Shown: positions 6,711 to 8,824 of the stretch, in pieces | How positions within the stretch are numbered: the first letter of the stretch is position 1 | Layout: every line of letters begins with the position of its first letter | Source of the DNA: Oxalobacteraceae bacterium UBA6704 | GTDB taxonomy: Bacteria > Pseudomonadota > Gammaproteobacteria > Burkholderiales > Burkholderiaceae_D | Direction of reading: 5' to 3' | DNA: 8,824 bases | Assembly (NCBI GenBank): GCA_002454505.1 | Contig: DKJA01000126.1 | Location: 1 to 8,824 of the forward strand | Program-made: the position numbers and the translations under genes | Notes under the pieces: generated by a model | What the model was told of the DNA's origin: nothing | What the model saw: only the letters and a program-made list of their open reading frames with translations | Database searches by the model: none

Positions 6711-6848
6711 GGCTGGCGGAAAGGAGGGGAGTCCCTGCGGACTCCCCGCGTGAGATTCGAAGACTCGCGCCTGCCAGCGCTAGGCTCCCCGAATCGCCCA
6801 TCTGCTGCTCGCCTGCGAGCAGCCACGCTGACCGCGCAGCGGCCAGCG
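6711..6848. repeat. tRNA-linked inverted element, copy R2
   Basis: It has the same design as R1. Positions 6714-6724 (TGGCGGAAAGG) are the inverted acceptor/CCA end of tRNA copy 2, and 6750-6761 (GTGAGATTCGAA) is its inverted T arm; a separate hairpin splits these two parts. The shared box is at 6766-6807 and two hairpins follow: GCTGCTCG/CGAGCAGC (6804-6823) and CGCTGACCGC/GCGGCCAGCG with one mismatch (6826-6848). The hairpin sequences differ from R1 while position and pairing are kept. No coding function is supported. Confidence 0.8.
6726..6747. repeat. Hairpin inserted into the inverted tRNA arm of R2
   Basis: GGGGAGTCC (6726-6734) and GGACTCCCC (6739-6747) pair perfectly around CTGC. The hairpin interrupts the inverted tRNA copy between its acceptor and T-arm parts and is absent from R1. 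The loop CTGC is the same as in the first tRNA terminator. Confidence 0.75.
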
Positions 6849-6907
6849 CCTTGTCAACTGACCGAGATTGAATCCAGACTCAGGAACTCCGCCTGACGAT
6901 GGATGGA

Positions 6908-8824
6908 CTAATCAGAGCCCCGCACCAACTGCACATCCCCCCAGGTCGCCACAACCGGCACCGCGTCGTCCGCCTTCACGTCCCGCACAACCAACTCAAT
7001 AACCTTACGCCCCCGAATATCCGCCCGCAACCGCTGCGCCTTGCCACCAAACGCCGCCGGCGCGCTTTCGGCCAGCAGCTTGCCATCGCCATAGACGTAA
7101 AAGCGCACGGGCTGCCTGGTGTTTTCGGTCGAATCATCCACGCCGACCGACGCCGTCAATACCGCATGGCCATCATTCCGCACCTGCAGCCGTGAGTTCG
7201 ACAGGATGCCGATTCCCGAATCGAATACCTGCCCGGCCACCTGCAAGCTCTGGCCGTAAGGCGTCACATCCGCTTGCGCGCCGCCCCAGCCTGCGTACTG
7301 GGGACGCGAGCCGCCGGAGCGGGTGCCGGACCACGGGTCGATCATCCGGTGGATGCCCGGATCGGCTTGCGGTTGGCGCGTGCCGTCGATGGCAACGTTG
7401 ATCGCGCCGGGAATCTCGGACAGGTAGACGCCGTTTTCCAGCTGCCGCTTGCCGGTCGCTTCGAAGACGAGCGTCTCGTGCGGTGCCAGCGTAAAGGCCT
7501 TTTCGCCGGTGAACGTGGCGCTTTCCTTCGTCCACAGGTTGCGCAGCGTGACCGGAGCACCATCGGCCAGTTTCAGGTGCCGCGCCAGCAGCGTCACCGG
7601 TGCGGGCGAGGCGCCGCGGTTGAACAGCGCCACCGCCTTGCGCTGGCCGTCGCCCAGCGTCTTGACGAGGATTTGCGCATCGTCGGAATCGTAGGCGACC
7701 ACGGCCTGGTGGCCACCCTTGTCCTGGTTCAGGCCGACGATGTCCGCGTTGCCCAGCACGCCCAGCAGCGCGGCCGGGCCGTTGCGCAAGTCGTAGCTGA
7801 CCAGCAGCGGCGCGTTGATCATGGCCCACAGCGAGAAGTGCGAGCGCACTTCGACGGGGTGGCTGGCGTCGAAGTCTTCGTGGCCGATGTGCAGGATGTC
7901 GGGATCGTTCCAGTGGCCGGGCCCCGCATACAAGGCGCGCTTCGCCGCGCTGTCGAAGTTGTGCAGCATGCTGGTCCAGCTGGGCGTGATGTCGCTGCTG
8001 GTGCGCCACAGGTTGCCGACATCCTTGCCCCAGGTGCGCACGTTCGCCATGCCCCAGGCGCAGATGGACAGCACGTAATCGTTCCCGGGCCGTGCCGCTT
8101 TCAGTGCCGCGGCGGCGGCTTCATAGCGGGCGCGCACCGCGCCGTTATCGGTGCGGTTTATCGAGCCCCGTTCGATCAGCGGTGCCTGCGCACGGTAGTC
8201 CTGCTGCTTCACGAGATCCGAACCGGGGACGAAATCGGCCAGGCCGCAGGCATCGATCTTGATGTAGTCGAAGCCCCACTGCTTGAAGTAAAGGTTGAGG
8301 TCTTGCGCGACGTGGCCCTCCAGGCCCACTTCGCGCTCGGCGGTCGTCCCTTGCGGCAGGTTGGGCGAATGCAGGTCGTAGGCTTGCGAACAGGCGTTGC
8401 GGCCGATGTCCGTATACAGGCCGGTCTTCAGGCCCATGGCGTGCAGCTTGTCGGTGAAGGGCCGGAAGCTGGTACCGTCCGGCCCGCCGGTGGCTGCGGA
8501 TGGAAAGATGTTCGTGCGGATCTGCATGCGGCCGTCGCTGGCGCGGCGCTTGAGCCACCAGCCGTCGTCGAGGATCACATAGTTGTAGCCGAGTCTGGCG
8601 AGCCCGCTGTCGACCAGCACCCGCGCGGCGCCCATTACCTTGTCCTCGTCGACTTCCGTGCGGAACGCATTCCAGCTGTTCCAGCCCATCGGCGGGGTGA
8701 GGGCGCTGCCGCTCGCATTGCCTTGCCATTGGCCGGCCGGCGCCAGCGGATCGGCCGTCGTCCCGGCATGCGCCGGCGCGACCATCAGTGTGGCAGCGAG
8801 GACGCTGCAGAGAACTTCCAGGCG
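6908..8824 (-). CDS. Secreted GH27 alpha-galactosidase with NPCBM-type domain (5' end missing)
   Basis: This enzyme would release terminal alpha-galactose from oligosaccharides or plant polysaccharides outside the cytoplasm. Counting from the in-frame ATG at 8785, the GH27 barrel shows MGWNSWNAF (33-41), LDDGWW (72-77), DYIKIDACG with the probable nucleophile D178, WRTSSDI with the probable acid/base D265, and GPGHWNDPD (288-296). A beta-sandwich region (about 360-445) follows. Residues from about 452 to 625 look like an NPCBM carbohydrate-binding module (YAGWGG, DSGIGILSNS, VGVDD, VATWGDVQLV). Upstream of that ATG the frame stays open to the window edge and encodes LEVLCSVLAATLMVAPAHAG, the hydrophobic core and AHA cleavage site of a signal peptide. 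The true start is therefore beyond 8824 and the gene is partial here. No sugar transporter or regulator is in view. Its 3' end faces R2. Confidence 0.94.
   Translation of the reverse strand, partial: RLEVLCSVLAATLMVAPAHAGTTADPLAPAGQWQGNASGSALTPPMGWNSWNAFRTEVDEDKVMGAARVLVDSGLARLGYNYVILDDGWWLKRRASDGRMQIRTNIFPSAATGGPDGTSFRPFTDKLHAMGLKTGLYTDIGRNACSQAYDLHSPNLPQGTTAEREVGLEGHVAQDLNLYFKQWGFDYIKIDACGLADFVPGSDLVKQQDYRAQAPLIERGSINRTDNGAVRARYEAAAAALKAARPGNDYVLSICAWGMANVRTWGKDVGNLWRTSSDITPSWTSMLHNFDSAAKRALYAGPGHWNDPDILHIGHEDFDASHPVEVRSHFSLWAMINAPLLVSYDLRNGPAALLGVLGNADIVGLNQDKGGHQAVVAYDSDDAQILVKTLGDGQRKAVALFNRGASPAPVTLLARHLKLADGAPVTLRNLWTKESATFTGEKAFTLAPHETLVFEATGKRQLENGVYLSEIPGAINVAIDGTRQPQADPGIHRMIDPWSGTRSGGSRPQYAGWGGAQADVTPYGQSLQVAGQVFDSGIGILSNSRLQVRNDGHAVLTASVGVDDSTENTRQPVRFYVYGDGKLLAESAPAAFGGKAQRLRADIRGRKVIELVVRDVKADDAVPVVATWGDVQLVRGSD

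Noticed and set aside
6201..6848. Integron attC sites or a CRISPR-like array
   Set aside because: There are only two copies more than 500 bp apart, no attC core sites, no integrase and no regular spacing.

Overview
This looks like a chromosomal segment from a GC-rich betaproteobacterium. Oxalobacteraceae (a Massilia/Duganella-like genus) is my best inference, from the GC-rich coding style, the MCP type and the general protein character; no marker gene here proves the genus. I see no phage, plasmid, CRISPR or transposase gene.

Layout, left to right. A membrane-bound methyl-accepting chemotaxis receptor on the minus strand (49-1749) ends in a CheR/CheB-type tether, DWEEF. Across a short intergenic region, an Asp-nucleophile alpha/beta hydrolase (1901-2737) overlaps a YciI-like protein gene (2715-3011), forming a compact two-gene unit. 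Next come two paralogous 66-residue small-protein genes (3150-3350 and 4416-4616), each with a strongly conserved promoter block. They flank a minus-strand EI24/CysZ-like membrane protein gene (3362-4195). Then comes serS, seryl-tRNA synthetase (4709-5998), followed by two tRNA-Ser genes that both carry anticodon CGA (6062-6151 and 6581-6670), so the synthetase sits beside its own substrates. The window ends in a minus-strand secreted GH27 alpha-galactosidase with a C-terminal NPCBM-type domain (6908-8824), whose signal peptide start lies beyond the right edge.

The most unusual structure is downstream of the two tRNAs. Each tRNA is followed by its own terminator, then by an inverted copy of that same tRNA's 3' end (T-loop to CCA), then by an almost identical 42-bp box (40 of 42 identical between the copies), then by two hairpins whose sequences differ while their position and pairing are kept. 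Each inverted arm matches its own neighbouring tRNA rather than the other one. The result is a large fold-back palindrome centred on the terminator loop and joined to a shared structured element. I do not recognise this element as a named family. The second notable item is the small-protein duplication, where the upstream DNA is conserved without gaps to about 59 bp above the -10 hexamer.
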